The notes under the pieces are model-generated. The model saw only the letters and a program-made list of their open reading frames with translations. It made no database searches and was not told the origin of the DNA. 64,000 nt of DNA from Typha latifolia (Eukaryota > Streptophyta > Magnoliopsida > Poales > Typhaceae). Made by a program: the position numbers and the translations under genes. Shown here piece after piece: positions 1 to 13,200 of this stretch. The DNA is taken from the NCBI GenBank assembly GCA_019914945.1, contig CM034101.1, positions 13,775,188 through 13,839,187 on the forward strand, read 5' to 3'. The stretch's first letter is position 1, and each line of letters begins with the position of its first letter.

Positions 1-1599
1 AATTAACATCTCCTTTCCTAATTCCTTCATTTGGCTGTCGTTGATCACCCTAGATCTTTTTATGGCTACTACCCTATTGTTTTTGAGAGTACCCTTGTGG
101 ACAGTGCCACAACCTCCGCGACCAAGAATGGTACTGTCGTCAAACTTATTCGTCGCCTCTTCTAGCTCTTTCTTGGTAAATATCTTAAAGGACATGGGTT
201 GCTTCGACTTTATCTCTTCATACAACAGCCATCCACCGTGCCGTCTAAAATATTCCTCTTTGACTTGCTTTAGTTTTCTTCTTTCTCTTATAAAGTAGAA
301 GCAGAAAACTAGCAGTAGTAGTATAACAACACCGGCACTAATGCCTGCGTGTAGACACCAAACCCAATTAATGTAAGGTTAACATTAACTAATGCAAGTT
401 TTGATGTGTAAAGAGTTAGCTGCTGATATATCATATACCTATAGCTACCGGCTCTGTGGGTGAACGTTTTGGGTTGGGATAACATTTCCCATTGAGAGAA
501 GGATCACCGTATTCCCCTGGTGGGCATGAACATGAGAAATTCCCTGGTGTATTGCTGCAAATTCCAGAGCATGGATAGTTATCCTTGTCGGCACACTCAT
601 CTATATCTGCGATAAAAAAGAAAGCTAATTAAGATAACCGATTTAATTACCTAATCATAAAAGGAGAGGGAGAGATGAAGAAAGAGAACCTTGGCATCCT
701 CCAAGTAGATAAGGATTCCCTCGATACCCGTCGGAACAATTGCAAAGATAACCAGGGCCATTGGTTGAGTTGATGCATCTACTGTTCTCACTTAGGCATG
801 CATAGGAGGTCATGTTGAGCTTGGCTATCTCGCATGTTTCGTTACCAATGGCCCAATCAATAGCCATCGGCGCATACCCATCATACAACTCGCGGGTGGT
901 GATGTACGAGCTCTTGAACTCGAACCAACCCTCCTCTGCGAGAACCGCGTAGCTACAGGCGCTAAAGTTCCATACGTTGAGACTGCTGAATCTTCTGTCG
1001 AACCAGACCTTGTAGTAGCTGATCCCCTTCGGGATGGCGGTCTGGCAGCACCCGATGCCGGCGCATGAGCCGTTCACGAGGCTCTCGGGGGTCTGGCACA
1101 CCGACACGCACCCGCTCTGGTAGCTGTTCACCTTGTTTCTGATCCCGATGTACGCCAGGGTATCGCACCCAACCGTCGTGAACTTGTTGAGCGTGTAGGA
1201 GAACCGATACGGCGTCGAGCTCAGATTCCACATCCAGAATTTTAAGTTGGTGGTGGAGTTCTCCTTGATGTAGCATTGTCTGGATATGGGGTTGTTTATG
1301 CGAGCTTGGCCCGAGGAAAGTGAGATGTTGAGCACCTCTGCGTTGCTGAGGAAGGGCCTAAAGACGCCGCCGTTTGTTATGTTGCAGGTGAGCTTAAAGC
1401 CTCTCATAGAGCACTCAATTCCGATGCCAAAAGGATAGGGGATTCGGACGCCGCCGCACGTATCTTGGCAGCCCGGAAGTGCGACGGCTTCCGTGGATTC
1501 TGTCCGCCGAGGCATCAGCAGGAAGTGGAGCAGAAACAAGACCGCACCTAGGATGTGCCTGAATAATTTCTTGGTTGGATTTCTCTTGCTATGCTCCAT
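1..1599 (-). CDS. Wall-associated receptor kinase (WAK-like), C-terminal part beyond the left edge
   Basis: Three exons on the minus strand: 1599-690, 606-439 and 344 to beyond position 1. Exon 1 encodes a signal peptide, a GUB_WAK galacturonan-binding domain (motif CQDTCGGVRIPYPFGIG, many Cys, several N-glycosylation sites) and a first EGF-like unit ending in CNCSDGYRGNPYL. Exon 2 (168 nt) is a calcium-binding EGF beginning DIDECADKDNYPCSG. Exon 3 encodes a membrane segment, a basic juxtamembrane stretch (RERRK) and the start of the kinase: glycine loop GRGGCGTV and catalytic-lysine motif VAIK. Introns lie in phase 1 as in the three WAK genes to the right. I chose the Met at 1599 because it aligns with the starts of those genes; an in-frame Met at 1683 adds 28 residues. 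No break is visible inside the window. Known for the family: WAKs bind pectin in the wall and signal in growth and defence. It is oriented opposite to the other three WAKs. Confidence 0.9.
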
Positions 1600-1739
1600 G
1601 ATCATCTCTATCCTCCGGAGGTGAAAGAAGGATAAGAATACCGTCACAACTACACAAGATACCAGGTTTTTAAATAATTTCATTTATCGATCGATTTTTT
1701 TTTTTTTTTATCATTCATGAGCCGAAGACTAGATATGGG

Positions 1740-2072
1740 CTGGACAAAGGACCAACCCTCCCTAGATACAGAGACATTTTAGGGCCCACCGAGCTTTTTA
1801 GCTATCTAGTCTAGGCTTCAAGCCAAATGCGTCGCCGAACAATTGCTTCGAATCAAACGCCGTCGAGACTTGCTCCAAGCTGTTTGCGTTGTCAAGTTGT
1901 TCTTCCAAGCTAACCGCACTGTCAAGCCATCAACCGAATCGAGTCAAGCCATCAAACTACCAACCACTAAATAATTTCTCCACAATATTATTTAGGGTTG
2001 GAGTTGAACTCATGACCTCCTTGGTTATGAGCAAAATACCTACCAACTCTACTAGAGTTGGTTGGTAAAGAT
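1740..2072 (-). repeat. Possible tRNA-derived SINE-like remnant
   Basis: Read on the minus strand from about 2072, the sequence resembles the two internal promoter boxes of a tRNA: an A-box-like AGTAGAGTTGGTAGGTA and, about 30 bases on, a B-box-like GGTCATGAGTTCAACTCC. A body of about 250 bases follows with a short repeated phrase (GATGGCTTGAC twice). The order and spacing fit a tRNA-headed SINE. No clear target-site duplication or poly(A) tail was found, so the limits are approximate. Confidence 0.4.
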
Positions 2073-2101
2073 GATCGATTGATCGATTGATCGATCGATC
2101 A
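2068..2101. repeat. GATC/GATT microsatellite
   Basis: Run of tetranucleotide units (GATCGATTGATCGATT...) next to the SINE-like remnant. From here to about 2860 I see no gene, only AT-rich spacer. Confidence 0.7.
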
Positions 2102-2903
2102 CGACTTCCACTAGACTAGCGTGAATTGACGTCCTCATTTGCAAGCGCAGATGCAGGAACTTCGTGCGGTCGGCTATTGGTTCGTTTTCAGTTGCGACTT
2201 GCCGTTACGTTCATGGATTTGATCTCCATTCGTGTCGCTGGTTAAATGCGAATCGCTCTTGTATAGGAATGGTTTAACACGGGGAAGTGTCACCTTAATT
2301 GAAATGGATTGTCCAACATTATAGGAGTAATAATTATTTAGGCTTCGACTTTTCAAAAGCAACAATGAAAATATAACGTGTTACCTGCCCGGCTTTAGGA
2401 TCTCTAATCAACAACGAACAAGTGTTCTCTTTTCTTTCCAATTATTGGACTTGAACCTTTATATGTTGGAAAATCGAACCACTGGATTGAGATGATCACA
2501 TCATATATAAATTATAATGACGTGGACGTATATTGTAAAGCAAATTGGGGTCTAAACTTTTGCACTTGCAAATAAAGGCCTAGCTTTAAAGTAGTTTAAA
2601 TGCCTTTGGTAGATGCATGGTATTTTATAAGGCCTTGAGGGCCAAGTGTTGTTACTGGATGTCTTTGTGGAAGGATTTGGTGACCGAGTGTGTCACTAAT
2701 TAAGTTTCAATAGGAATAGGACTGTGAATTATTTATCAAAAAAAAATAAGTCTATTGTTGGGCTGGGCTTTTCTGGCGTTTAAAGAAGTCCATTAAGAGT
2801 GGATTGCAGGATTGGGAGATTTGGATTCCCCTCGTTGCCTTCTTCCATGGCACCTATCCGCAATTTGCAATCACTTCCCCTTCCGGGAGCGCGAAAACCC
2901 TGA

Positions 2904-2912
2904 AAACCCTAA
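2904..2912 (+). promoter_or_regulatory. telo-box (AAACCCTAA) in the CPP1 5' region
   Basis: AAACCCTAA lies 37 bases before the CPP1 start codon, after a second AAACCCT-like copy at about 2897. Telo-boxes are common in the 5' regions of plant housekeeping and ribosomal/plastid protein genes. That it works as a control element here is inference. Confidence 0.5.
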
Positions 2913-2948
2913 AAATCCCAACACACCCGTAGAATACTCCGTTAAGAA

Positions 2949-5900
2949 ATGGCGACCGCGATCTCCAATGCCTTGATTTCCCCTAAAATTTATCCCTCCC
3001 GTAGATGTTGCTTCGCCGGCGCATCGGTTCTTGCCGCTCCATCTATCTTCTCGTTGAGGTAATCATCCTCCATTATCTGTTCGAATTTTTGTTAGTCTTT
3101 GGAATCTTAGTGCTGCTTTTACTCTTGATTGCAAAAGGTGTTCAACTTATCTAATTTTTGTGCATTTCCGTTCTTTGGTTGAGAAATGTGGCTTTTTACT
3201 ATATATATATATTTTCGAATTTGAATTCGGCAGGTTCGGTCGGGTTCCCGCGAGACGCTATGGGCTGATTTGTAGAGCCACTTCTGCTGCTGGGAGCCCG
3301 CAAGCGAGTGAGGAGAACCCTTATGAGGTGAAGTGATTGTAACCTGAATTTTTCATCTGTTTGGAGTGCTGCTTCTAAATGGAAATTGCCGTGGTTTTAT
3401 TAAATCTCCTTATCATGGTTCTTAGGTTCTTGGTGTCAGTCCAATAGAAGGGTTTGAGATGATGAAGGTGGCATACACGAGAAGGCGTAAGGATGCGGAA
3501 AGAAGGGGTGATGAAGCATATGTGGCCAAAGTAGGTTAAAGGGCTTCTTTCATTTTCTTTGAGTCATAATTAGTTCTTAAAATGCTCATCTGGTTGTAAG
3601 ATAGTAAATTTGAGTAGATATTTCTAATTCAAACACACTTTCTTTGTGGCAGTTAGAGAGGGCATATGACAAGATCATGATGTTGCAGCTGCAAAATCGA
3701 AAGAAGGGTGTTACATTTGGGTCATTTCAGGTTAGCCTCCATCCAATTCTCCTTCTCTCCTTATTAGAAACCACAACTTTACTCTATTTAAATTATGATA
3801 TATGGGAAAAAAAATGTTTGCAATTCTACCTTTTCATATACTTTAGCATGTATTTCAAAATTATAAGCTTGAACTTTAAATGATAAATTGACAAATTGCT
3901 GGTATCCTAGCCTCTCTGGATTTTGACTGGCAAAGATGTTTTGGACTTTGATTGGACTCTTAGCCTATCGTATGCCTTGATAAAAGCCTGGTTTGAGGAT
4001 CACTGAACAAGCACGACACGTAACACCAATATCTCACAGTATCAATCGGCCTAGCAGTTATTGAATTGAATGGGAATAGGCATATAGCCAGCAATCACCT
4101 ATAGTCAGGACCTGAGAGGGGGTTCTCTCCTACCACTTGGATTTTTTTGTCTGCGAGTTTGTTTGAGCATATATTGATGAATTTACTCATGGTATGATAT
4201 TAAATGTGTAGGACATGTTAGTATGTGACAATGCCTGATTCAAGATATCCAGTTCCTTAGTGTCTATATAAAGGATTGCTGGTGAAAGCTATATTTAGCT
4301 TTGAAACTTTCATCCTTTTAGGACTCATCCTTGTCTAGAAATTATGAAATTAGTTTCTTGAATATTGTGCTTCTTGAGAGATCTTATTGTTAACTTGGCT
4401 GTGTTGTTTTAGTTCCTTAGTATGTATTACACTAATTACTACAAAAGGCCTATATTTTGGATTGTATATTATAAATTGAAATTCTTTTTTAAAACTTGTT
4501 TTTCAACTTGTGTAGGCCATGAACCAAGAAAATTATCGCACTTTTATGTATTAGCTCCTTTTGATTTTTCAATATGTTGTCAATTTGATAGCAAAATATT
4601 ATGATTTTATAGATTATTTTTCATTTTCTTTTCTCATCATTAGGTGTCAAAGGATATTAAGTATGCTGATAAGCAGCCGATAGTGCCATGGGGCCCAAGG
4701 TATTCCCTAAGTTTATGTTCAACATTAGCCAAGTGTTTTTGTCTTTAGACTGTAAATAGTTTTATATGTTTGTAGCTTACATATATGAAGTTGGCAAATA
4801 TCATTATGAATACACAATATCCTGAATGACAATTGCACAACTGCTTATGCGGCCATGTAGATGGTGTCTCTGTTACCTTACGTAGATATAAATGACCAAC
4901 TTGCATAAGATCTTAGAGATTTAATTGAGCGTTTACTTTATAGTTTTTTAAACCAGAATCTCTTACTATAGTTTAATAATGGTCCTTGGAATATGAGAAT
5001 CTAATTTCCAGATATTTTATTATAGCTTATTCACTTATTACAAATAAAATTAGATTTTAAATATATTTATCATGAAACTCATATTTGCCCTCATAGACAT
5101 TATGGATACATGTATTGTTCAACATGCTTTTAGTGAGGTCATAATCTAATTGATTCATCTATTTTGCTACCAAGTTCGTGAAACATGGGACGAGCTGCTT
5201 GGTTGTATTTCATTAACAATGTTTATAGTTACTGTTTTTTGTCATTATGATGGAGATGAGAATTTTATTTATATTGTATAGTTAAGTTCCATGATTAGCA
5301 TTGTTTGAAGTCTCAGTTTCGGTTTGGGTTTCAGGGTAATTAACTAAAACAAAACATTTTGGTCAGTTTCATCTTATTGGGTTCATATTTTTTTAAATAA
5401 AATAATCTTCTTTATCATATTTTTTAGTACTTACAAAAAATACAAAATCTAATAATATTTAAGCAATGAGGTTGATATTGAGTCAAGTTGGATTCAAGTG
5501 ACATCAAGCTTTGACTCTAAAACATAAATTGGAAACTCATTATTATGGTTGTTTCGGTTGGATGCTAGTTTTGGGGGAGAGTTTTGAATCGGATAGGATT
5601 GAAATGCGAAACATTTCTGCGAGATGTCTCGGTTTCGGACGAAACTTCAAACCATGATAATTAGTATAGTACGTACTTTTTTTTGCAAGTTGTATATGGT
5701 ATCCAACTATCCATAATCAAACAATTAGTGTACATCTTATCTTTTGATCTGAGAAGTTCATGCACAATTATAAGAAACATTTTTTGTGTTTACTTGCATC
5801 CCAATTAGTGAGAGAGTAGGGGATGAGAAAATTTCATGCCTTACAATTGTAGTTAGAAGGGCCATGAGTGTCTCATTAGGGTCTTGGCTTTTTCTAGATT

Positions 5901-8900
5901 GACAGCATTGAGATAACGGTGATTAAGGTCTACACTAGCTATCATGGACAGAGCAAACTGCAAAATGATTTGGATATATTTTGTGATAGGACTACTTGAT
6001 TGATATTTGTAGCACATTTTCTACTAAAACCTGAGGCAAAGCTTTCCATAACTTATGGATTTACTGTTTTTTATGGTATAGTTGTTTTGTGTTCTCCAGC
6101 ATATCTAACTTTCCATGTGTATTGATTTGCAAGAAAAGAAAGAAAATCTATATTTTGTCATACCTATAACTTCGTTTGCTTGCAGATTCTCCAAGTCTAG
6201 CTTGCAGGATATGCGCATAAATATGGCAATATCAGCTGTATTTGTAAGATTTTTCCTTCATAATTTTGAAACAGGACACCTTTCTTTCATGCTTTACTTG
6301 TACTTCTTTCTTTTTGTGGACACCTTGATTGTGGGTTTTGCAAAAACCTGTTCATGATTTGATATGAATAACAATTTCTATACACACCATTATATGTGCC
6401 AATAGAAGAAAGAGGTTCAATGAAACATGCTTTAAAATTTATAATACAAAGTACCACAAAACGTTCCCATATTATGAACTGTGTATTGTTTCTTCATGCG
6501 AGTCTCTCAAACTTCCTGATTTTTCTTACAGCTGTATGTAAATATCATCTCAAGCTGAACATAATTTGGAGACTGAGGGGAAGATCTGAAATTCTTCTTA
6601 TGTAGATTGTTGAAAGCAGTTTTCTGCTGTACATGCTGTGTCTTATCCTAATGTGCATTGGCTTAAAGTAAATTGATAACCATATTTCTGTGCTGTTCAA
6701 TAATCATGAAAGAGCAGCTGATGTCTGTTGACTCTGTTCCTCGAGTGGAATTATAGAGATTTACAATTGCTATGCATGATGTATCTCCTTGCACTTTGTT
6801 GTTTTTAACATTATTGTAGTTCCTAGTTATGGGATAATTTCTTGGTTATTCCTTCTCTTTTTTTCCTTTCTTTTTCTTAGTCTAATCCTAAGGGCAATCT
6901 CAAATGCAGCTATAGAAGTTAAAAGTTTTCTTCTTTTGTAGATAACTATTCCTTCGTTATTGTATTAGGAATTTGCTCAACTCTACTCATTTCTGCAGAC
7001 AGTATGGATTTTCATCAAACGAAGTGCTGAATGGAAGCCTATGCAGTTTCTAGCATTTGCTTTTTTCTATCGAATATTTGAGAAGCTGAAGTCTTTTGAA
7101 CCAGCAGTTTCTCCCACTATAAATGTGAGTGAAATGTTTTAAACTTTTGTTCTCTAATCTTATTTTGCTTTGGTCATGAGCTGTTGACTGATAATTCTGT
7201 TGGAAACCTTCCTGCTGGCAATAAATTTTGTCTTTCTTTTGTGAACTATTAATGAGTTTATGTTCAAATTGAGGATGTCAAGAAGAAAAACGATCATAAG
7301 TAACTGCAGCTACTATCCGTAAACTTTCATCAAACTTATGAACCATCAACCATAGTCATGTAGGTTTTTAAAAGATAAGTTCAATCTCTTGAGGTTGAAG
7401 AAAGGAGTGGCCTGTTGATCAAGGAAAGCGAAAAGTGAGTCTTGCTTCTGTTTCTGGGTGTGGATCTGCTTCTTTGAGAAGATTCTTTAAATATCATCTA
7501 CAGAATCGCAAACTGTTGTTAACCTAATCCTAAGTTCACAATGAATTGGTCTTAGAATCCCAGTTATAATGACGTCAGGCCAGAAAGTTGCTTGCCAGGA
7601 AAACTAGGTTGGTTGTGCAATAAATTTTTTACTCATTTTTGAAGCTTAGGCCATTCCACCTAGAGCAACGGCCTAGTCCTCTAGACATGGGAGTGCCTAG
7701 ACAAAGTACCATTTTTTTCACTACTGTAGGTACCCTGCCATCACTTCTGTGGCAGACATGCCAAAAACCTGAATGAAGTTGCGTTGGCATATCTGCCAGT
7801 TCTGCATCATGGAAGTTTTTGAACAATAGAAGTGCTTCCTCATATTGGATTGTGTATTATCTTCACGTTCTTTTTTCAGATAACTATCTAAGTTACTTGG
7901 AAGTTTCTTTGACAATTTATTTGTACTTAAACTTAGCGAGTAGTGACATCTTCTGCCTCTTTGTTGCAGGAGTATGGTGAGGATGAAGGTCGGGGATTAC
8001 GCATGGGAAAGCGGCTTCTGCGTTCGCTTTCTTTAGTGTTTGGGTGTATAGCTGTTTCATCCTTGGTATGTCAATAGGATATTCCTATGTACCACATCAA
8101 CCAAGTCTCTAATAATAATGTCAATATTACCAGATCCAATACTAATGCTTTTTTCTAATGATACTACATTTGGTTTCCAGTTGTCTCATTTGGTCTGTTC
8201 TAATGATTCTGTTCAGGGTTATACAGGAGTACTCAACCTGATTGAGTTTCTTGGTCAGTACATTCCTCTCTTTCTTTACAACAACCAGGTAAAGTATTGG
8301 TGAATGTTTTTTCCTTTTACCTCATATAATGTCAAATACAGATGTTACACCCTTTGCTATACTTACCGATGAACCATTGTGGACTATGGATTGGATTCTA
8401 ATTCATTTTGGATTTGTTCGTCTTAAATAACTGTGGGGACTAATAATCTAGCTGAGAGATTTTTCTGTGCTGTGCATATGTTTTGTTTGGTAAAGACAGA
8501 AGTGGAACACGAGAAAGCTATGGATGTTTTTGATCTCTTTGTTTTATGGAGTCCATCTAATAGTAGTAACTTGTGTCAGACATTAGCAACGAGAGGTGTT
8601 AGATTGTTTTCTCTTTATCTCTTTTATATTGTTTCAGATCATCTTTAGTTGTCTGAGAGAGCTTATGTGATCTGGTTGGTTTTTCACTCTGATAGTTGAA
8701 GTACTTTATAGTCAGGTTTCCCATTTTTGTTGGTCTTTTAATTCTTTTTCCAATTAAGTTTTGTTAGTGGCTTAATACAAGAAAATGGATTCCCCTTCAA
8801 GGGAAACACATTTGTTTTAAGCAGGAGAGAAATTTGTTACATTACATGGTACTGCTGTGGAGTCAAAAACCCTATAATCATGTAGTCTAATGGTTTGTCT

Positions 8901-8977
8901 GCTTGACTGTGCAGGAGCTGATTGTTACCACGACGACATCCGTCCTGCTCTATGTCATGGCTTCTTACTACAGATGA
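2949..8977 (+). CDS. CPP1: Chaperone-like protein of POR1 (CPP1/CDF1), chloroplast J-like membrane protein
   Basis: Ten exons: 2949-3058, 3234-3327, 3426-3530, 3653-3730, 4644-4699, 6186-6243, 6999-7124, 7970-8065, 8217-8288, 8915-8977. All are bounded by GT-AG and join in frame to give 285 residues. Residues 1 to about 55 look like a plastid transit peptide (Ser/Ala/Arg-rich, few acids). A J-like region follows (ENPYEVLGVSPIEGFEMMK, about 64-125) without the HPD motif of true DnaJ proteins. Then come hydrophobic segments near 155-205 (MAISAVFTVWIFIKR), 222-250 and 268-282, ending MASYYR. The length is close to the family's usual ~260 residues. Known for the family: CPP1 stabilises light-dependent protochlorophyllide oxidoreductase and supports chlorophyll synthesis in chloroplast membranes. 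Intron 5 (4700-6185) is the longest and may hold repeat remnants. Confidence 0.9.
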
Positions 8978-9740
8978 TGACTGACATTGGCCAAGTTCTC
9001 TACAGGCTATGTACCTTTGGAATTCTATTGTTCATAGATGCTCTATATATCCGGCATCATTTACAGGAAGAGGTAGTACCTTCATTACATTGGAGGATTG
9101 CCGATCTTGGGTTTCACTAGATCTGAAAATTAAATACTTTCTGGATGCATAGTCTATGTTTTGCATCACATTTTTTGAGTGGTAGTAGAGAGTGGGGAGG
9201 CTTCTTATTTCTACTTGTGCTCTAGCTGATGATCTCATAGTGCTAGTAAAGGACTTGAAGGATGAAGACAATTTTTGCTCCGAAATAGCTTTTGCTTTTT
9301 TGAATCTTCTGCATTGGGCCATCGATGCATTATGAGAATTATCTGAAATAATACTTTACGTTCCAGGTAATCAACTGAAGAATTTGTTAAGTGCTATGGA
9401 GTTATGGCTTGCCTTTGCATCCAAAGGCAGACAATGTTTTGATTTATGGAGGTGTGATCTGCAGCAAATTCTTTTGCTTGCAAAGGTCACCCCGAGTTAG
9501 CTATCAAAAGTATATTTATATCCCTTGAATGATCCTCAAGTACAAGAGCTACTTAATAACATGATTTGGAGAAAGGCCAGAATTTTATGGCAATTGCTTA
9601 AACGGCTTACAATACTGACCTCTCAAAAAAAAAAAGAAAAAAAAAAGAAGAAAATCGCAGTAATTTTTACAGGCACAACTGCAGGAATTTCGTACAGCCG
9701 GTGTGTTTCATGGCGGCCGCGTGTCGTTCACTCCAGACAT
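8978..9740. other. CPP1 3' flank and spacer
   Basis: Contains the likely CPP1 3' UTR and an A-rich tract at 9625-9657. I see no further coding region. Confidence 0.6.
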
Positions 9741-9749
9741 TGTCCGCGC

Positions 9750-9786
9750 CGCCACGTGTGGCGTATCAGCTACTTTCCCGCGAAAA
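9750..9786 (+). promoter_or_regulatory. G-box and E2F-type palindrome upstream of the PRAF gene
   Basis: A GC-rich island in an AT-rich spacer holds a G-box core CACGTG at 9753-9758 (context GCCACGTGTGGC) and, 15 bases on, TTTCCCGCGAAAA at 9774-9786. The latter matches the E2F consensus TTTSSCGS on both strands. It lies about 510 bases before the PRAF start codon and 770 after the CPP1 stop. Use by the PRAF gene is inferred from position. Confidence 0.5.
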
Positions 9787-10299
9787 GTAAATAACAAACC
9801 GTAGACAATCTATTTCACTCCTTTTTTTTTTTTTTTTTTTTCCTTTTGATAATCTATTTCTTCTCCTACCTCCTACTATACCGGAGAGACGGATAGTACA
9901 AAAGGAGGCTTTCACGAAATTTGCTCTGTTTCTTTCTTTCTTTCTTTCTTTCGTTCTCAAAAAATTTCAAGTCGTAAACTTTGCTCCAATAAGCCTGAAC
10001 TCGAATGCGTCCGACAGGAGTCAATTCGTTCAGGTGGGTGTGCTTCACTTCGTGTTTCTCTCGATCTGTTCATTCGATTTCAAGTGGGATTGTGGTTCTC
10101 AGGGATCTGGTTCTTGTCCGAGGTGTAGAATCCTCAGCAGGAGGAAAAAGATTGGAAATTGATGATAGGCCTTGGCGGGGAGGAGCTGAATCTTGATCCT
10201 TACTGCCATCACCATTGTTGCAATCCATGGAGATTGGGTTGTCGCCGCCACGCCTGATGTTTCCACGGCGGACCCCACCAAACAGCGCTTTCAGATGGA

Positions 10300-13200
10300 A
10301 TGGCAGATCTACCTAATTATGGGAACCCTGATCGCGACGTAGAACAGGTTTTTCTTCCTTTCTCTATCTCTCTCTGTTCGGTCGTTTTTTGTTCTTAGGA
10401 ATATAATACTTGTTCCATATAAGAAGAGTACTAAAGTTTCAGCAAAATCCTTTTCTTGGTGAATGCATTAGTGGGGATAAAATTCATATGTAAAACATGG
10501 ACGAAATCACGGGAAATGCCGGTGTAATTTCTTATTGGCATGCCAAAATAGGTGCTTTCTGTTATTTTCTATTGAATTCTGTTTGTTCCGAGTGGAACTC
10601 TATATTGTTTACTGTTAGTTTGATTTTGCAAATTATTGTTTTCTTGACGCAGCACTGCCAGTTAGGATCCTGGTTCAGATTTAGATGTCCAACATCGCCC
10701 TAAGTTAATATGAGTGTATAATACCTATGGATGAGATTGGCACAAAAATATGGAAAATATTACATGTGAAGCACAACGCGCTAATTATATGGTAAAAGCT
10801 AAAAATGATATGGTATATAAATAGAACACAAAAAAGAGAAAAGAATAATAGTATAGTACATGAGATCTATTAGGAAGAATGAATACAGCGGCGCAGTAAT
10901 GTAAGTTAACCAGTGGTACAACTTGCAGAAGCCTCAGACAGTTCTTTCTAGTTCTAAAGAGGCAAGCACCATAGAACCTGATAAAGTTATTTTATCTGAA
11001 CTAGACACCAACAAAAAATAGCTAGGTTACTTGACAAAGTTGGATTTCCACAGCTAACTGAAATGATTATTTTTAATTTCATCCCATGCTGCTATTTAAT
11101 TGACACTACTTACAAGATCTTTCCCAGGACTGTTGGACTTATCCAACAATTTCTAACAAACACAATATCTGATTATGCCATGTTAAATATATCTGGCTCT
11201 GTCTCAAGCTAACTGAGTGTGTATGCTTCCGTGATCAATTCATCCTGCATCTGAGTTCAAGTCCAAAAGGTTAGTCCTTATGCTTGTTTTCTTGTTTTCT
11301 GTAATTAGAAGTGATAAAATGCTCAGAGTTGAATGGTATATCTAATTGTGTAGAGACAAAATGATTTCTGGATGCCTTTGCAATCAGTTTCTTACTTTTT
11401 GTGTACCATGACTGTTTCTTCCTTTCATTGATGGAATCATATTTTACGTACAAATTACTAAAGCAAGTAATTGCTCAGCAAATTAATGCTTTCACCTCAT
11501 TATTTTGAAGGCCCTTATTGCTTTGAAGAAAGGTAGCCAGCTAATCAAGTATAGTCGAAAAGGAAAACCCAAACTTCGTCCTTTCAGACTTTCTAGTGTG
11601 AGTAATGATGCATCTTCTGTTACCAATTATGTATAATAAGTATGGACAACAAATTTAGTAGTTTATATTTATTTGATCTTAATGTTTCTTTAGCTTGAAT
11701 ACAAAAATTACTTCTACGTTGTTGTCATTTTCTATTTTCAACTTTTTCACATAATATATGTGCATTTGATTATTCTATTTTGCTTTGTTGAAGAATATAT
11801 ATTAATGATAACTAGAACTACTCGTATTTTATGCATTTTTAACTTCGAATAGTCATTCACAGGTTCCATTGTATCTTTATTTCCTTGTGAAACAATATAA
11901 GACCTAACCCTAGAATAGGTTGAGGGAGAAGAGAGAAAGAGAAGAGATGCTTCGATAAGAATACATTTTCATTATATGAAAGAAGGGGCCTTGGCCCTAT
12001 TTATACAAAGCCACAATGTATCTTAAATAAATCAGTAAAATAAATCGATTAGCTCTAACTCTAATACTCTCCTCGAACTTAAAGTGGATCGTAAATTGAG
12101 AATTTGCTAGCTAGATACTCAAAGTGCGAAAGGAGAAGAGACTTTATAAAGAAGTCAGCAATATGCTCTTAAGTGTTGAGCCGATGGAGAGAAATAATGC
12201 CAGCTTAGTACTCCTGGCGAGTATAGTGCATATCAACTTTAATGTGTTTCGTCATCTCTCTAAAAAGAGAATTCTCAGTAAATTTTTTAACATTGTCATT
12301 ATCAACATAAAGAGGAGTTGAAAAAGGTAAGAGAACATCTATGTCACCAAGGAGGCGATAGAGCCAAACAATCTCCTCAATCGCAGTACACATAGCACGA
12401 TACTCAGACTTAATACTAGAGAAATTAAGAGACAATGGATGGAAGTCAGTAAGAATTTCCTAAAAAAAATGTATAAGCTAGTAATAAACTTTTGATGATC
12501 AAATTTGCCACTAGCATAATCTGCATCAAAATAAACCCGTAGTGCAAGATGAAAATCGATAGATGAGGAGAGAGCAAGTGATAGAACCATGAAAGTATCG
12601 AAGAATACGCATAAGAGCAATATAGTTGGCAGATCGAGAAGCTTGCACAAATTGAGTGATAAGATTAACTACATGAGAGATGTCGGGCTGGATAATGGTC
12701 AAGTAGATGAGGGCCCCAACCAGCTAAATATATTTAGTTGGATTTGGATGAAGCCGACCATCATCGGGCTGAAGCTGACTATCATCGGGCTGAAACTTTA
12801 CATGAAACTCAACTAAGGTAGCAGCGAGATGAGTGTTAGTGATATGTTTTTACTAGGACAAAAGACCAAGAGATGATTAAAAAAGTTTGATATCTAAAAA
12901 GTACCTAAGGGGATCAAGGTTCTTCAACTCAAACTAGCGTTGAAGATGTTGCTAAAGTGAGTGACTTTACCAGTGATAATATCATCATTGAATTGATGCC
13001 CCACTCTGTCATTAATCTATCCTTCGTAGCTCCTCATAATTGTCCTTTTCATCAAATTGTCACATGTGACAGAACAAGGTGGAGACAGTTTGGAGCTTAT
13101 GGTGATATTAGGAGGACTTAGAGGTTGAAGATGGGGTTATCTTTGATTAATTTTAATAACTACTCATCTGAAATTTAGGAGGATGGCTTATATGTGAAAT

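Noticed and set aside
5300..5665. Possible transposon piece in CPP1 intron 5 (TCTCGGTTTCGGACGAAAC-type text)
   Set aside because: The wording recalls dispersed plant repeats, but no ends, inverted repeats or second copy in the window support it.
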